From: Micromonospora sediminicola
Lineage (GTDB): Bacteria; Actinomycetota; Actinomycetes; Mycobacteriales; Micromonosporaceae
Reading direction: 5' to 3'
Length of the DNA stretch: 64,000 bases
NCBI RefSeq assembly: GCF_900089585.1
Contig: NZ_FLRH01000004.1
Span: forward strand, 1,729,001-1,793,000
This document shows positions 25,643 to 34,086 of this stretch, one piece after another. Positions within the stretch are counted from its first letter, which is position 1; the number at the start of each line of letters is the position of its first letter. The notes under the pieces are model-generated. The model had not been told where the DNA came from, made no database searches, and worked only from the letters and a program-made list of their open reading frames with translations. A program made the translations under genes and the position numbers.

Positions 25643-25834
25643 ATGAGCGTCGAGCGTGCGAAGGACGACCTGGAGGACCTGGCCGGCCCGGCGCGGGCAC
25701 AGCTGGGCAACCTGAACCGGGACGAACGCGCCGAGGCCGACCGCGTGCGGGAACTGGACGAGGTCCGGGGCAATCGTCCCGGCGAACACGTCCAGGAAGA
25801 CGCCCGCGACGCCCGGGACGACTTCTCCAGCTGA
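25643..25834 (+). CDS. small hydrophilic acidic protein, CsbD-like composition
   Basis: The protein has 63 residues and very many charged ones (MSVERAKDDLEDLAGPARAQ..). It has no hydrophobic core segment. The composition and the ERAKDDLEDLAG pattern recall the small stress-induced CsbD proteins, but the match is weak. ATG at 25643 follows GGGGAGG by 5 nt, which is strong support for translation. It is bounded by the tandem repeat upstream and a large inverted repeat downstream. Confidence 0.6.
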   Translation: MSVERAKDDLEDLAGPARAQLGNLNRDERAEADRVRELDEVRGNRPGEHVQEDARDARDDFSS

Positions 25835-25853
25835 TCCCTTCTCGGCCCGCTTG

Positions 25854-25903
25854 AGATCTTGGTACGAAACGGTCCCCCTGAGGGCCGTTTCGTACCAAGA
25901 TCT
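25854..25903. repeat. 22-bp inverted repeat
   Basis: AGATCTTGGTACGAAACGG and its exact complement, plus two C-G pairs and one T-G pair, form a 22-bp stem with a 6-nt loop (CCCTGA). It starts 20 bp past the stop of the small ORF, so it may act as a terminator. The arms are much AT-richer than their surroundings, which suggests an inserted element. The remainder of the gap to 26162 shows no gene that I can support. Confidence 0.8.
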
Positions 25904-26162
25904 GCGGCAGCCCACCCCCGGGAAGCGACGATTGGGGTGAGTGGGGCGGGGTCGGCCGGGGCTGATCGGCCGGGTGTCTGTCGGACGGGCGGGCGGCGTG
26001 CGACCTACCGGCCGGAGTCGCCGGTCGGCCGGGTGCGTCACGGGTCCCGCCGATTGGTCCGGATCCCGCGACTCATCGTTCTGACCTGCTGCCGGAGCGT
26101 CGCCTGGGAGCGCTCCGATTGACCCGCTGGCAATCGTTGCGGACGCAAGCAGACTGTGGTGC

Positions 26163-26900
26163 GTGACGAACCCATCACCGCATCACCCCGGGCCCGTTCC
26201 GTTCGGCCCGACGTACCCGGCGCCGAGGCAGTCGTGGTGGCGCCGACTCTCCGGCGGAGCCAAGGTCGCGGTCGTGTCCGCGGGCGTGGTCGTGCTGTGC
26301 TGCTGCGGCGGTGTGGCGATCGGCGCCGCCACCGACTCCCCGGGCGGACCGGGCCAGAAGGATGCCGCACCCACCACGTCCGCGCCGAGCGAAGTCGAGG
26401 CGGCGGCACCGGCACCGGCGGTCGTTGATCTACCGAGCTCGACGCCGACCGCGACCCCGACCGAGGTGAGCCCGAGCGCCTCTCCGTCGCCTCAGGTGCA
26501 GATCAGGACCGTCACCTCGACCGCGAAGATCGCCTATACCACCCGGACGGTCAAGGACCCCACCCTCGCGAAGGGAACCAAGAAGGTACGGACTCGCGGC
26601 GTCACGGGAATCCGTACCCTCACCTACCAGGTGACCGTCACCGACGGGGTGCAGACCTCGAAGAAGCTGCTCCGGTCCGTGGTCACGAAGCAGCCGGTCA
26701 CGCAGGTGGTCGCGGTCGGCACCAAGCAGACGCGCCAGTGCGACCCGAACTACAGCGGAGCGTGCGTGCCGATCGCGAGCGACGTGGACTGCTCCGGAGG
26801 CAGCGGCGACGGTCCGGCGTACGTGACCGGTCCGGTCCGGGTCATCGGCAGCGACATCTACGACCTGGATCGCGACGGCGACGGGATCGGCTGCGACTGA
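26163..26900 (+). CDS. membrane-anchored G5 domain protein with Excalibur-like C terminus
   Basis: The protein has 245 residues. A short Pro-rich cytoplasmic part and a membrane helix (AKVAVVSAGVVVLCCCGGVAIGAA) come first. A Ser/Thr/Pro linker, a G5 domain (about 115-190; KIAYTTRTVKDPTLAKGTKKVRTRG) and a Cys-rich C-terminal domain with QCDPNYSGACVP and DLDRDGDGIGCD follow. The last motif is an EF-hand-like Asp loop typical of Excalibur calcium-binding domains. G5 domains occur in cell-wall-binding proteins, so a surface location is inferred. GTG at 26163 has no ribosome binding site; a CAGACT box ends 7 nt upstream. Confidence 0.85.
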   Translation: MTNPSPHHPGPVPFGPTYPAPRQSWWRRLSGGAKVAVVSAGVVVLCCCGGVAIGAATDSPGGPGQKDAAPTTSAPSEVEAAAPAPAVVDLPSSTPTATPTEVSPSASPSPQVQIRTVTSTAKIAYTTRTVKDPTLAKGTKKVRTRGVTGIRTLTYQVTVTDGVQTSKKLLRSVVTKQPVTQVVAVGTKQTRQCDPNYSGACVPIASDVDCSGGSGDGPAYVTGPVRVIGSDIYDLDRDGDGIGCD

Positions 26901-26958
26901 TCCCGCGGAAGCCCGGTACGACACTCGCCTGAGGACGGTCGGGCGGCTCCCTCGCCCC

Positions 26959-26964
26959 TATGCT
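26959..26964 (+). promoter_or_regulatory. leaderless -10 box (TATGCT)
   Basis: TATGCT ends exactly 6 nt before ATG at 26971. Confidence 0.5.
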
Positions 26965-26970
26965 GGCCCG

Positions 26971-27435
26971 ATGGTTCTCGCTGACGCCACCGGATCCTGG
27001 ACCGGCACCAACGGCTTCCGGCTGATGCCGGCCGACCCGCTCGCCGAGTCGCCCGCGACGCTGACCGTGGCGACGGCTGCCGGCGGTCACCTGACCACGG
27101 TGTCGTACTCGTGGGCGCACCCGACGGACGGGCCGCAGGACGGGCTGCTCGTGATCGCCGCCGGGGACGAGCCGGGTTCGCTGGCCGCCTGGTGGGGCGA
27201 CTCGTGGCACCAGCAGCCCACCGCGATGACGCTCGCCGGCACGACGGGCGGGGTGCCGGAGGTCGAGCTGTCCGCCGAGTACGGCGGCGGCTGGGGGTGG
27301 CGGATCACCCTCGACGCCGCCGACCCGACGACGGTGCGGTTGCGGATGGAGAACGTGGTGCCCGCCGACCAGGCGGACCCGGACACGCCGGCGGGCCCCT
27401 ACCCGGTCATGGTCGCCGACCTGCGCCGCGCCTGA
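26971..27435 (+). CDS. conserved beta-rich protein of unknown function
   Basis: The 154-residue cytoplasmic protein has many Trp and alternating hydrophobic segments (TLTVATAAGGHLTTVSYSWAH, WGWRITLDAADPTTVRLRMENV), which suggests a small beta barrel of the lipocalin or DUF1579 sort. No catalytic motif is visible. The start at 26971 is supported by the -10 box 6 nt upstream. It converges with the hydrolase gene, with 6 bp between the stop codons. Confidence 0.8.
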   Translation: MVLADATGSWTGTNGFRLMPADPLAESPATLTVATAAGGHLTTVSYSWAHPTDGPQDGLLVIAAGDEPGSLAAWWGDSWHQQPTAMTLAGTTGGVPEVELSAEYGGGWGWRITLDAADPTTVRLRMENVVPADQADPDTPAGPYPVMVADLRRA

Positions 27436-27441
27436 GCCCGG

Positions 27442-28311
27442 TCAGGCCGAGGCGTCGAGAATCTCCCGGAGCCGGGCGGCGAACTCGTCCGGCTTGCCGG
27501 CGTAGCCGCCCTGGTCGCCGAGGAAGCCGCCGTGGTGGCTGGGGAAGACCGCCGGCCGCCCGCCGAGCAGCTCGGCCGCCGCCGCCGTCGTGCGCGCGGT
27601 GAGGGTCTCCGCGGACTCCTCGCCGACCGCGAGGACGACCCGGGTACGCGTCACGCGCAGCCCGTCGACGTCCGGCCGGTAGCCGGTGATCGCGGTGGAC
27701 CGGTCGGAGAGCAGCGGGTCGTCCCGGGTGCCGTCGTCAGCGGTCGGCAGCCCGAACGCGGCCGGGTCCGGCGCGGGCCGGGCGAAGTAGTCGTCGGTGA
27801 ACTCGCCCCGCCAGGACGTCATGGCCATGAACGCGGCCATGCCGGCGCCCCAGCCGTGCCTGTCGTACGCCTCCTGGCAGGCGGCCGTGGCCCGCGCGGC
27901 GGCCTCGGCGTCGGGGAGCAGCGCGACCAGCGGCGGTTCGTGCGCCACCAGCGTGGCCACCGTGCCCGGGCACGCCGCCACCAGGGCGAGCGCGGTCACC
28001 GCCCCGCCGCTGCTGGCGAACATGTCGACCGGCCCCGCGCCGAGGGCGTCGACGACGGCGCGTACGTCCGCGGCCTGGACCTCGGGCACGGCGTCGGTGC
28101 GACCGTCCTTGCGCACGCTGCGGCCGAGCCCGCGCGGGTCGTACGTGACGACGGTGCGGTCCGGGAAGTGCGAGGCCAGCACGGTGAAGCCGTCGGCGCA
28201 CATCGGCTGGCCGATCATGAACAGGGGCCGGTGCGCGCCGGCGGCCGCGCGGGGTTCGTGCACGTCGTAGACGAGGTCGACCTCGGGTGTCTGGAGCGTC
28301 TGTGTGGTCAT
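27442..28311 (-). CDS. alpha/beta hydrolase
   Basis: The 289-residue cytoplasmic hydrolase has the Ser nucleophile in FASSGGAVTAL near residue 102 (the elbow is S-S-G-G rather than G-x-S-x-G), the oxyanion region FMIGQPMCADG, YDPRGLGRS, and the C-terminal His in PSHHGGFLGD. The substrate is unknown. The altered nucleophile elbow is shared by some actinobacterial hydrolases of this size. ATG at 28311 follows AGGGGC closely. It is downstream of the endoglucanase on the same strand, with a 101-bp gap. Confidence 0.85.
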   Translation of the reverse strand: MTTQTLQTPEVDLVYDVHEPRAAAGAHRPLFMIGQPMCADGFTVLASHFPDRTVVTYDPRGLGRSVRKDGRTDAVPEVQAADVRAVVDALGAGPVDMFASSGGAVTALALVAACPGTVATLVAHEPPLVALLPDAEAAARATAACQEAYDRHGWGAGMAAFMAMTSWRGEFTDDYFARPAPDPAAFGLPTADDGTRDDPLLSDRSTAITGYRPDVDGLRVTRTRVVLAVGEESAETLTARTTAAAAELLGGRPAVFPSHHGGFLGDQGGYAGKPDEFAARLREILDASA

Positions 28312-28412
28312 GCCCCTGTCGACCGGCGTCGGGCCGGAAAGTCATCGGCCGGCGCGAAAGGCGCGGCTCCCGGCGGTGTCGACGCCCACCGCCGCGAGCC
28401 GCGCCGTCGCGG

Positions 28413-30527
28413 TCAGCTCACCGTGCCGGTGACGGTGCCGCCGGACTCGGTGACGTGGTAGGTCAGCGTGGTGCCGCTCCAGAAGTGGAACGTCAGGGTG
28501 ACCCGCTGACCGTCGTTGACCTCCGCGAAGAACTCCGGCTTCAGCGCGATCGTGTTGCTGCTGTAGTCCGGTGCGAAGGTCACGTCGAACTCCTTGAACG
28601 ACGTCCAGTTCTGCGGACCGGCGTTGCTGCCGTCGGCGTACTTGGCCTCCATGGTGGCCAGCTGGTCGCCCCGGAACTGCGCCGGCAGGGTGAACCCGCC
28701 GGCCGGGCCGGTGGCGTTGCCGAGCACCGGCGGGTCGTACGTGATGATGCTGATCCGCCACGGCACGCCGGCGGAGAAGCGGGCCTGAAGGTTGGCGTTC
28801 ACCCCGTACGCCCGGGAGCCGACCAGCCGGGTCAGCGCGGACGCGGTGAGCGTGAGGGTGCTGCCGGAGATCGTGTAGTCGGTGCCGTTGACCAGGTCGG
28901 TGGTGCCCTGGCGCAGCCCCTGGAACGTGGTGCCGTTCAGGTTGAGCGTCAGGCTCTTGGCGGTGATCGAGCCGGTGCGCGGCACGTACACCTGGTCGCT
29001 GGACGCGGTGCCGGAGCGGGTGGTCCAGCTCGACCTGATCTGCGCGAACAGCTCGGGGTCCTTCCAGACGAAGGACGTCCGGTCGAAGTGCTGGCCGTTG
29101 TCCCAGAGCTGGGTGGTCAGCTTGCGGCTGCGCGCGTAGTGGCCGAGGAACTCGAAGAACTTGAGCTTCTCGCCCTGTTCGATGGTGCCGGTGTGGCGGT
29201 CGAACCCGAGCAGGCCGTACTCGCCGATGATGACCGGGATGTTGCGGGTGACGAAGGCGTTGTGGACCCGGTCGAACTGGTCGGTCAGGTCCTGCTGCAC
29301 GGTCGCGTCGAACCGGGTGCCGCCGGCGATGTTCACGCTGAACGGCCAGTAGCCGTAGAAGTGCACGGTGGCGATCAGGTTCGGGTCGTTCAGGGAGTTG
29401 AACGTGCTGGTCAGCTCGTCGACCCGGGCCTGCTCGGCGGAGGTGTGCAGGGTCGGCAGGACGAGCAGCCGGGTGGCGTTGCCACCGCCGGACTGGCGGA
29501 CGATGCGGTGGAACGAGGTGTTCAGCTCGTTGAGCAGGCTGGCGTTCTGCGCGTCGCCGGAGCTGCCGGTGAACTGCGGCTCGTTGACGCTCTCGAACAC
29601 GAGCTTCGACGAGCTGTCCCGGAACGCGGCGGCGATCTGGGTCCAGAGCGCGTTGTAGCGGTTCAGCACTGTGGTGCGGTCGGTGGGCATCGTGTTGATC
29701 CACTGCCACGAGTCGTGGTGAATGTTGATCACCACGTAGAAGCCGTCCGCGAGGGCCCAGCCGACCACCTCGCGTACCCGGCTGAGCCAGGCCGCGTCGA
29801 TGGTGTAGTTCGGCGCACCGCCGTGGTGGTTGCTCCAGGTCACCGGGATCCGGATGCTGTTGAAGCCCTGCGCCCGCACGTTGTCCAGCAGCGCCTGGGT
29901 CACCCGCGGGTTGCCCCACGCCGTCTCGTCGGCCCCGACGGCGTCGAACGAGTTGCCGAGGTTCCAGCCGGGCTGCATGGCGGCCACCGCCGCCATCGCG
30001 TTGCCGGCCGGCGGCGGCGTGGTGGGGGGCGGGGTGGTCGGGGGCGGCGTGGTGGGCGGGGGCGTGGTGGTGGGCGGCGGCGTGGTCCCGCCGACGCCGC
30101 CGGTGCAGGCCACCCCGTTGAGCGAGAACGAGGTCGGCGCGGTGTTGGCGCCGGACCAGGAGCCGTTGAACCCGAACGAGACGCTGCCGTTGGTGGGGAT
30201 CGCGGCGTTGTAGCTGACGTTGGTGGCGGTGACCTGGGCGCCGGAGGAGGTGACCGTGGCGTTCCACGCCTGGGTGACCTGCTGGCCGGACGGGAACGTC
30301 CAGCGCAGGTTCCAGCCGTTGACCGGGTCACCGAGGTTGGTGACGGAGACGTTGGCGGTGAAGCCGCCGGCCCACTGGCTGGCGGTCGTGTAGCTCACGC
30401 GGCAGCCGGCCGCCGCCTGGGCGTTGGTCGCCAAGAGGGCGGTGCCGGCCACGAGCGTCGCGGCGGTCGCCGCGACCAGGCCGACCCGCAATCGGGCCCG
30501 GTTCGCGGTACGGGAAAAGCCGAGCAT
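28413..30527 (-). CDS. secreted endoglucanase, CBM2-GH5 with C-terminal Ig-like modules
   Basis: The protein has 704 residues. A signal peptide (1-38) is followed by a family 2 cellulose-binding module (about 39-141, with one Cys at each end) and a PPPTT linker (148-173). The GH5 catalytic domain (about 178-475) has acid/base Glu316 in SVNEPQF and nucleophile Glu436 in IIGEYGLLG. A CBM_X2/Ig-like module (about 515-600) and a further beta domain (600-704) end the protein. It cleaves internal beta-1,4-glucan bonds outside the cell. ATG at 30527 has AAGGA 7 nt upstream. The promoter carries an operator-like repeat. The linker is a possible Pmt substrate. Confidence 0.93.
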   Translation of the reverse strand: MLGFSRTANRARLRVGLVAATAATLVAGTALLATNAQAAAGCRVSYTTASQWAGGFTANVSVTNLGDPVNGWNLRWTFPSGQQVTQAWNATVTSSGAQVTATNVSYNAAIPTNGSVSFGFNGSWSGANTAPTSFSLNGVACTGGVGGTTPPPTTTPPPTTPPPTTPPPTTPPPAGNAMAAVAAMQPGWNLGNSFDAVGADETAWGNPRVTQALLDNVRAQGFNSIRIPVTWSNHHGGAPNYTIDAAWLSRVREVVGWALADGFYVVINIHHDSWQWINTMPTDRTTVLNRYNALWTQIAAAFRDSSSKLVFESVNEPQFTGSSGDAQNASLLNELNTSFHRIVRQSGGGNATRLLVLPTLHTSAEQARVDELTSTFNSLNDPNLIATVHFYGYWPFSVNIAGGTRFDATVQQDLTDQFDRVHNAFVTRNIPVIIGEYGLLGFDRHTGTIEQGEKLKFFEFLGHYARSRKLTTQLWDNGQHFDRTSFVWKDPELFAQIRSSWTTRSGTASSDQVYVPRTGSITAKSLTLNLNGTTFQGLRQGTTDLVNGTDYTISGSTLTLTASALTRLVGSRAYGVNANLQARFSAGVPWRISIITYDPPVLGNATGPAGGFTLPAQFRGDQLATMEAKYADGSNAGPQNWTSFKEFDVTFAPDYSSNTIALKPEFFAEVNDGQRVTLTFHFWSGTTLTYHVTESGGTVTGTVS

Positions 30528-30593
30528 CGGGATTCCTTCGTGGTGGGGTGTGCGCGTGGACGGGACAGGCGGGGCGCGCACCCGCCCAGCGCG

Positions 30594-30623
30594 AGAGTAA
30601 GTTTGGATTCCAAACATTGTCAA
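30594..30623 (-). promoter_or_regulatory. promoter with inverted repeat in the spacer (endoglucanase)
   Basis: On the minus strand TTGACA (30623-30618) and TACTCT (30599-30594) are 18 bp apart. The spacer contains GTTTGGAATCCAAAC, an inverted repeat with 7-bp arms (30601-30615). A repressor bound there would block RNA polymerase. LacI-family sugar regulators are the usual kind for cellulases. The start of transcription would lie about 60 nt before the ATG. Confidence 0.65.
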
Positions 30624-30739
30624 TCGGTGCTGATAGATGTTGGCGGGCGTTCGCGAAGCAATCGCGGTCGGCGCGGTAGCGACCGGCCGCGACGACCCGC
30701 CCATAAGGTGCGAGGACACCGCGATCGAGGGGAGACACA

Positions 30740-31126
30740 GTGGAACGTGTGACGGGCATCGGCGGGGTCTTCTTCCGCGCCCAGGACCCGGACCGGGTCA
30801 ACCGCTGGTACGCCACCCACCTCGGGGTCGACCTGGCGCCGGAGTCCTACGAGGTTTCCTCCTGGTGGCAACAGGCCGGCCGCACCGTCCTGGCGGCCAT
30901 GCCTCCGAACTCCGAGCACGTCGGCGGTGTCGAGCACTCCTGGTCGCTCAACTTCCGGGTCGCCGACCTGGACGCCATGGTCACCCAACTCCGCGGCGCG
31001 GGCATCGCCGTCGAGGTCGACCCGGAGGAGTACCCGAACGGCCGGTTCGCCAGCCTGCGCGACCCGGAGGGCAACGTCGTCCAGCTGTGGCAGCCGGACG
31101 GAGCCGACAGCCGCGGGCCGACATGA
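30740..31126 (+). CDS. VOC superfamily protein (glyoxalase-like)
   Basis: The 128-residue single-domain VOC protein begins VTGIGGVFFRAQDPDRVNRWY and contains WSLNFRVADLDAMVTQL and FASLRDPEGNVVQLWQP, the last with the conserved Glu-x-Asn-x-x-Gln pattern. Such proteins include glyoxalase I, dioxygenases and drug-binding proteins; the substrate cannot be told. GTG at 30740 has GGGGAG at 5 nt. It is divergent from the endoglucanase, with 212 bp between the starts. It is cytoplasmic. Confidence 0.88.
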   Translation: MERVTGIGGVFFRAQDPDRVNRWYATHLGVDLAPESYEVSSWWQQAGRTVLAAMPPNSEHVGGVEHSWSLNFRVADLDAMVTQLRGAGIAVEVDPEEYPNGRFASLRDPEGNVVQLWQPDGADSRGPT

Positions 31127-31287
31127 GACCCGCGGGGGCCCTGATCGCTTCGTCAGCCATTGTCAACAGTGCCCTCGCGGTCGTCGGTGGTACCTGCGGC
31201 GAAAACAGTGCCCCCCATACAGCGAGGGCGGCCGATACGATGCGGCCACTTGTTCGAGCGCGTTTCCAGAGAGAAGGACGAGGTTTA

Positions 31288-31821
31288 GTGTCCACCCATC
31301 GGAACAGCTCCCGCCGACCACGCTTCCGGCTGGCAGCGGCCATAGTCGCCGCCCTCACCTTCTCCACCGGCACAGTCGCGGCCACGTCCACGGCGGCAAG
31401 CGCCGCGACCCAGTCCGCCAACTGGCAGTCATTCACCTTGACGAGCAAGTGGACGTGCAACTACCGGACCCTGAACCAGCGCGCGGGAACCGTCACCGTG
31501 GCCGTATGCATCATCGTCAACGGCAACCTGACTCAGCCCGCCCTCATCATCAAGAACTACTCCGGCAACTCGATCAAGTTCGATGCGATCAACTATTTGA
31601 TCACGAGCGGCAACCAGGTAGACACGACCTACTGCAACAACACGCTCCTGAGCAACGGGTACGAGACCGCATGCTTCGGCCCCACCAGGTCCTTCTCTTG
31701 CGGCAGGGCGGTGCAGGGTCTGGGCACCTTCTATCTTTCGGATCCCTACTCGCCGGACTGGCCGGACCTCTTCTACCAGGACACGTACTTCTCGCAGACA
31801 CGGCAGATGTGCACCACCTGA
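31288..31821 (+). CDS. secreted Cys-containing protein of unknown function
   Basis: The protein has 177 residues. A signal peptide (RRPRFRLAAAIVAALTFSTG..ASA) is followed by a mature domain of about 135 residues with six Cys (TCNYR, VCII, YCNN, ACFG, SCGR, MCTT), probably three disulfides. The composition is Thr/Asn/Tyr-rich and beta-like. GTG at 31288 has GAGG 5 nt upstream. Its G+C is visibly lower than that of its neighbours, and codons such as TTG, GTA and TTT are more frequent, which suggests transfer or weak codon selection. A hairpin follows 78 bp downstream. Confidence 0.75.
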   Translation: MSTHRNSSRRPRFRLAAAIVAALTFSTGTVAATSTAASAATQSANWQSFTLTSKWTCNYRTLNQRAGTVTVAVCIIVNGNLTQPALIIKNYSGNSIKFDAINYLITSGNQVDTTYCNNTLLSNGYETACFGPTRSFSCGRAVQGLGTFYLSDPYSPDWPDLFYQDTYFSQTRQMCTT

Positions 31822-32171
31822 CAATCGGCCTCACCCGCCGACGCATCCGCTGGCCGCTGATTCGACGCACGATCGGAGTCGCCGGATGCGCGACGGACTG
31901 CTGCCGCGAGACGATTGCCATCGTTGCGTCTCGCGGCAGCCATCCGCGCTCCTGAAGGCGACTCGACGAGCACCCTGAGCAATGTCGCGGCCTGGAGCAC
32001 CTGGAACGCCGTCGGCATCGGCGCTGCACGATCCACGACGGGCAGAGGCGGATCTACCTCACGACGCTCCCCACACCGCTGCCGGACCAGCGATCACCGG
32101 CTGCTGGCCCGCACTGCTGCACACGAACGAAAAGGCCGCCCCCGACGAGCGGGAACGGCCTTCGAACTGGG
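31822..32171. other. 350-bp gene-free stretch before tRNA-Ala
   Basis: It contains a strong 14-bp hairpin (31900-31940). I see no supported gene in the rest. Base composition continues the lower G+C of the preceding secreted-protein gene. Confidence 0.6.
31900..31940 (+). terminator. 14-bp perfect hairpin
   Basis: GCTGCCGCGAGACG and CGTCTCGCGGCAGC form a perfect 14-bp stem across a 13-nt loop. It is the first strong hairpin after the secreted protein gene. Confidence 0.65.
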
Positions 32172-32245
32172 TGGAGCTGAGGGGATTTGAACCCCTGACC
32201 CCCTCGATGCGAACGAGGTGCGCTACCGGTCTGCGCCACAGCCCC
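32172..32245 (-). tRNA. tRNA-Ala (anticodon CGC)
   Basis: A 74-nt cloverleaf reads on the minus strand. The acceptor GGGGCTG pairs with CAGCTCC (one G-T) and the discriminator base is A. The D arm is GCGC/GCGC, the anticodon stem-loop is CCTCG TTCGCAT CGAGG with CGC at 34-36, and the T arm is AGGGG TTCAAAT CCCCT. CCA is not encoded. A TAGCCT box upstream on the minus strand could be its -10. Confidence 0.95.
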
Positions 32246-32430
32246 TCCGCCGGCGAACCAGCGTTGATCCCGCCCGGCTCGCACCGGGCGGTTCGGCGAC
32301 AAGGCTAACAGGTCGCGCACCCGGCACGCGAATCACCCCACCGGACCCGGCAGCGCCAAGTCGGGGAAGTGGGGGCATCCGGCGCACTGGGACACCGCCA
32401 CTTCCCCGAACTGGAGTCGATCAAGAGAGG

Positions 32431-33207
32431 TCAGGCGCCGCGGCCGGACTGGTAGGGGCGGCCGCGCAGGCCACCCGCCCGTCGGTAGGACACCGAGCCA
32501 CCGCTCGCGGCCGGGGGCAGGTCCGCCGGGCGGTCCAGGCCCATCGCCGTACGCCGGACCGCCTCGCGCTGGGCGGCCAGCCGGCGCTGCGCCTCCCGCC
32601 GGGCCGCCGCTCGGCGGGCCTGCTCACGGCGTACCTCGGCCTGGCGGGCGGCCAGCCAGGCGGCCTCCCGGGCCTCCGCGCGCCGCCGCCGGCGCTCGGC
32701 CAGGGCGCGCTGGCGCAGGTGCACGACGTACGCGACGAGCAACGCGCCGGTCACCGAGACGCTGATCCAGAACCCGGGGCCGACCAGCACCACGCCGACC
32801 AGCTCGACCAGGTTGAGCAGCAGCAGCGCGGCGAGCACCCGGCGACGCCGGTAGACGGCGGGGGTGTGCCGACGCCGGGGCGGGTGCCGTCGGCGGGACT
32901 GCGCCGGGACGGCCGAGACGGGCCGGAGCCGGCCGGAGCGGCGCCGCACGGGCGGCGCGGAGACCGGCCGGGCGAGACTGCCCGTGTCCGAGTCTTCACT
33001 GAGGGTGACCACGAGGGCGCGCGGCGGGTGCAGCGGTCGCCGCCCGGGCACGGTGCGGCGTCGACGCTGGCGCTGGAGCACCCGCGCCGTCGACTGCGCC
33101 CGCTCCGCCACCAGCCGCTCGGTGGCGTCGTACCGGCGGACCAGCGCCGGAGCGAGGGCGAGCAGACCGGCGGCGGCGAGGACGGCGAGGAGCACCGACG
33201 TGGGCAC
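32431..33207 (-). CDS. GlpR/SepX-like membrane receptor of the Glp division protein
   Basis: The protein has 258 residues. One N-terminal membrane helix (VPTSVLLAVLAAAGLLALAP), a basic cytoplasmic region of about 100 residues, two central membrane helices (VLAALLLLNLVELVGVVLVG and FWISVSVTGALLVAYVVHL), and a long Arg/Ala-rich coiled-coil C terminus are visible. This is the layout of corynebacterial GlpR (Rv0996 type) and streptomycete SepX, membrane proteins of the divisome. GTG at 33207 has GGAGGGG at 5-6 nt. It lies in the conserved block with rimJ, glp and galU, which supports the call more than sequence alone. Confidence 0.8.
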   Translation of the reverse strand: MPTSVLLAVLAAAGLLALAPALVRRYDATERLVAERAQSTARVLQRQRRRRTVPGRRPLHPPRALVVTLSEDSDTGSLARPVSAPPVRRRSGRLRPVSAVPAQSRRRHPPRRRHTPAVYRRRRVLAALLLLNLVELVGVVLVGPGFWISVSVTGALLVAYVVHLRQRALAERRRRRAEAREAAWLAARQAEVRREQARRAAARREAQRRLAAQREAVRRTAMGLDRPADLPPAASGGSVSYRRAGGLRGRPYQSGRGA

Positions 33208-33392
33208 CCTCACCCCTCCCGTCACCAAGTTCGGGGCGAGCGCCACACGGCCGCAACTTCTTCCGTCGACCGTCGTTAACGGCGCACATCGTGCGGGCGG
33301 GCAGCGCTTGCCACAGCTTGCAGTTACTTGAGGTTACGGGCCGCCGACCAGGTTCACCGTGCGCCGCGCCGGGCGGTCACGGTCCGAACGCG

Positions 33393-34034
33393 TCACCGCC
33401 GGGTGTCACGTACGCGGTGCCACCGCGCCAGCAGGCCGCCCTCGGCGGCCACTTCCTCGCCGGTCATCGCGTATCCGATGTGGTCCCGCCACGCGCCGTC
33501 GATGTGCATGTAGCGCACGTGGTAGGCCTCCTCCCGGAAGCCCAGCTTCTCCACCACCCGCCGGGAGGGGACGTTCTCCGGCCGGATGTTCACCTCGATC
33601 CGGTGCAGGCCGCCCGGGCCGAACGCGTGGTCCACGGCGAGCGCCACGGCGGTCGGGATCACCCCACGACCGGCCACCCGGGAGTCCACCCAGTAGCCCA
33701 CGTACCCGGAGCAGAACGCCCGCCGCACGATGCTGCCCACGTTGAGGTGCCCGACCAGCCGCTCCCGCCCGTCCTCGCGCAGGCAGACCGCGAACGGCAT
33801 CCCGTCTCCGGTACGCGCCGACCTGCGCTGGTCGGCGTGGACCAGCCGGAACGCGGCCGGAGAGTTCGTCTCGTCCCAACTGCCCGGCACATGCGACTCC
33901 CACGGGGCCAGCCAGCTCCGGTTCGCCCGGCGGATCTCGGACCAGGCGAGGGCGTCGGACCGACGGTACGGCCGCAGCACCACCGGACCGTCCACCAGCA
34001 CCGCCGGCCACCCCGGCGCCCGCCGGAACCTCAC
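33393..34034 (-). CDS. GNAT family N-acetyltransferase, RimJ type
   Basis: The 213-residue protein matches the RimJ/RimL group: VVLRPYRRSDALAWSEIRRANRSWLAPWE at the N terminus, the acetyl-CoA loop VAGRGVIPTAVALAVDHAF, and HRIEVNIRPENVPSRRVVEKLGF near the C terminus. RimJ acetylates the N terminus of ribosomal protein S5 in E. coli; the actinobacterial substrate in this cluster is not known. GTG at 34034 has GGGAGG 9 nt upstream. It lies between glpR and glp in the order of Rv0995. Confidence 0.9.
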   Translation of the reverse strand: MRFRRAPGWPAVLVDGPVVLRPYRRSDALAWSEIRRANRSWLAPWESHVPGSWDETNSPAAFRLVHADQRRSARTGDGMPFAVCLREDGRERLVGHLNVGSIVRRAFCSGYVGYWVDSRVAGRGVIPTAVALAVDHAFGPGGLHRIEVNIRPENVPSRRVVEKLGFREEAYHVRYMHIDGAWRDHIGYAMTGEEVAAEGGLLARWHRVRDTRR

Positions 34035-34086
34035 GGAGCTAACCTCCCGCTCGCGACTGCGGGGCTCGCAAGCTCACTCCTCGCGC

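Noticed and set aside
25371..25898. Minus-strand frames across the 28-bp repeat with HAPGRP-type peptide repeats
   Set aside because: The repeat period is not a multiple of three, and similar peptides appear in several frames. The coding appearance comes from the DNA repeat.
28287..30752. 821-codon plus-strand frame opposite the endoglucanase
   Set aside because: It is antisense to a gene with signal peptide, CBM2 and GH5 catalytic residues. Its Gly/Arg/Val composition is typical of a shadow frame.
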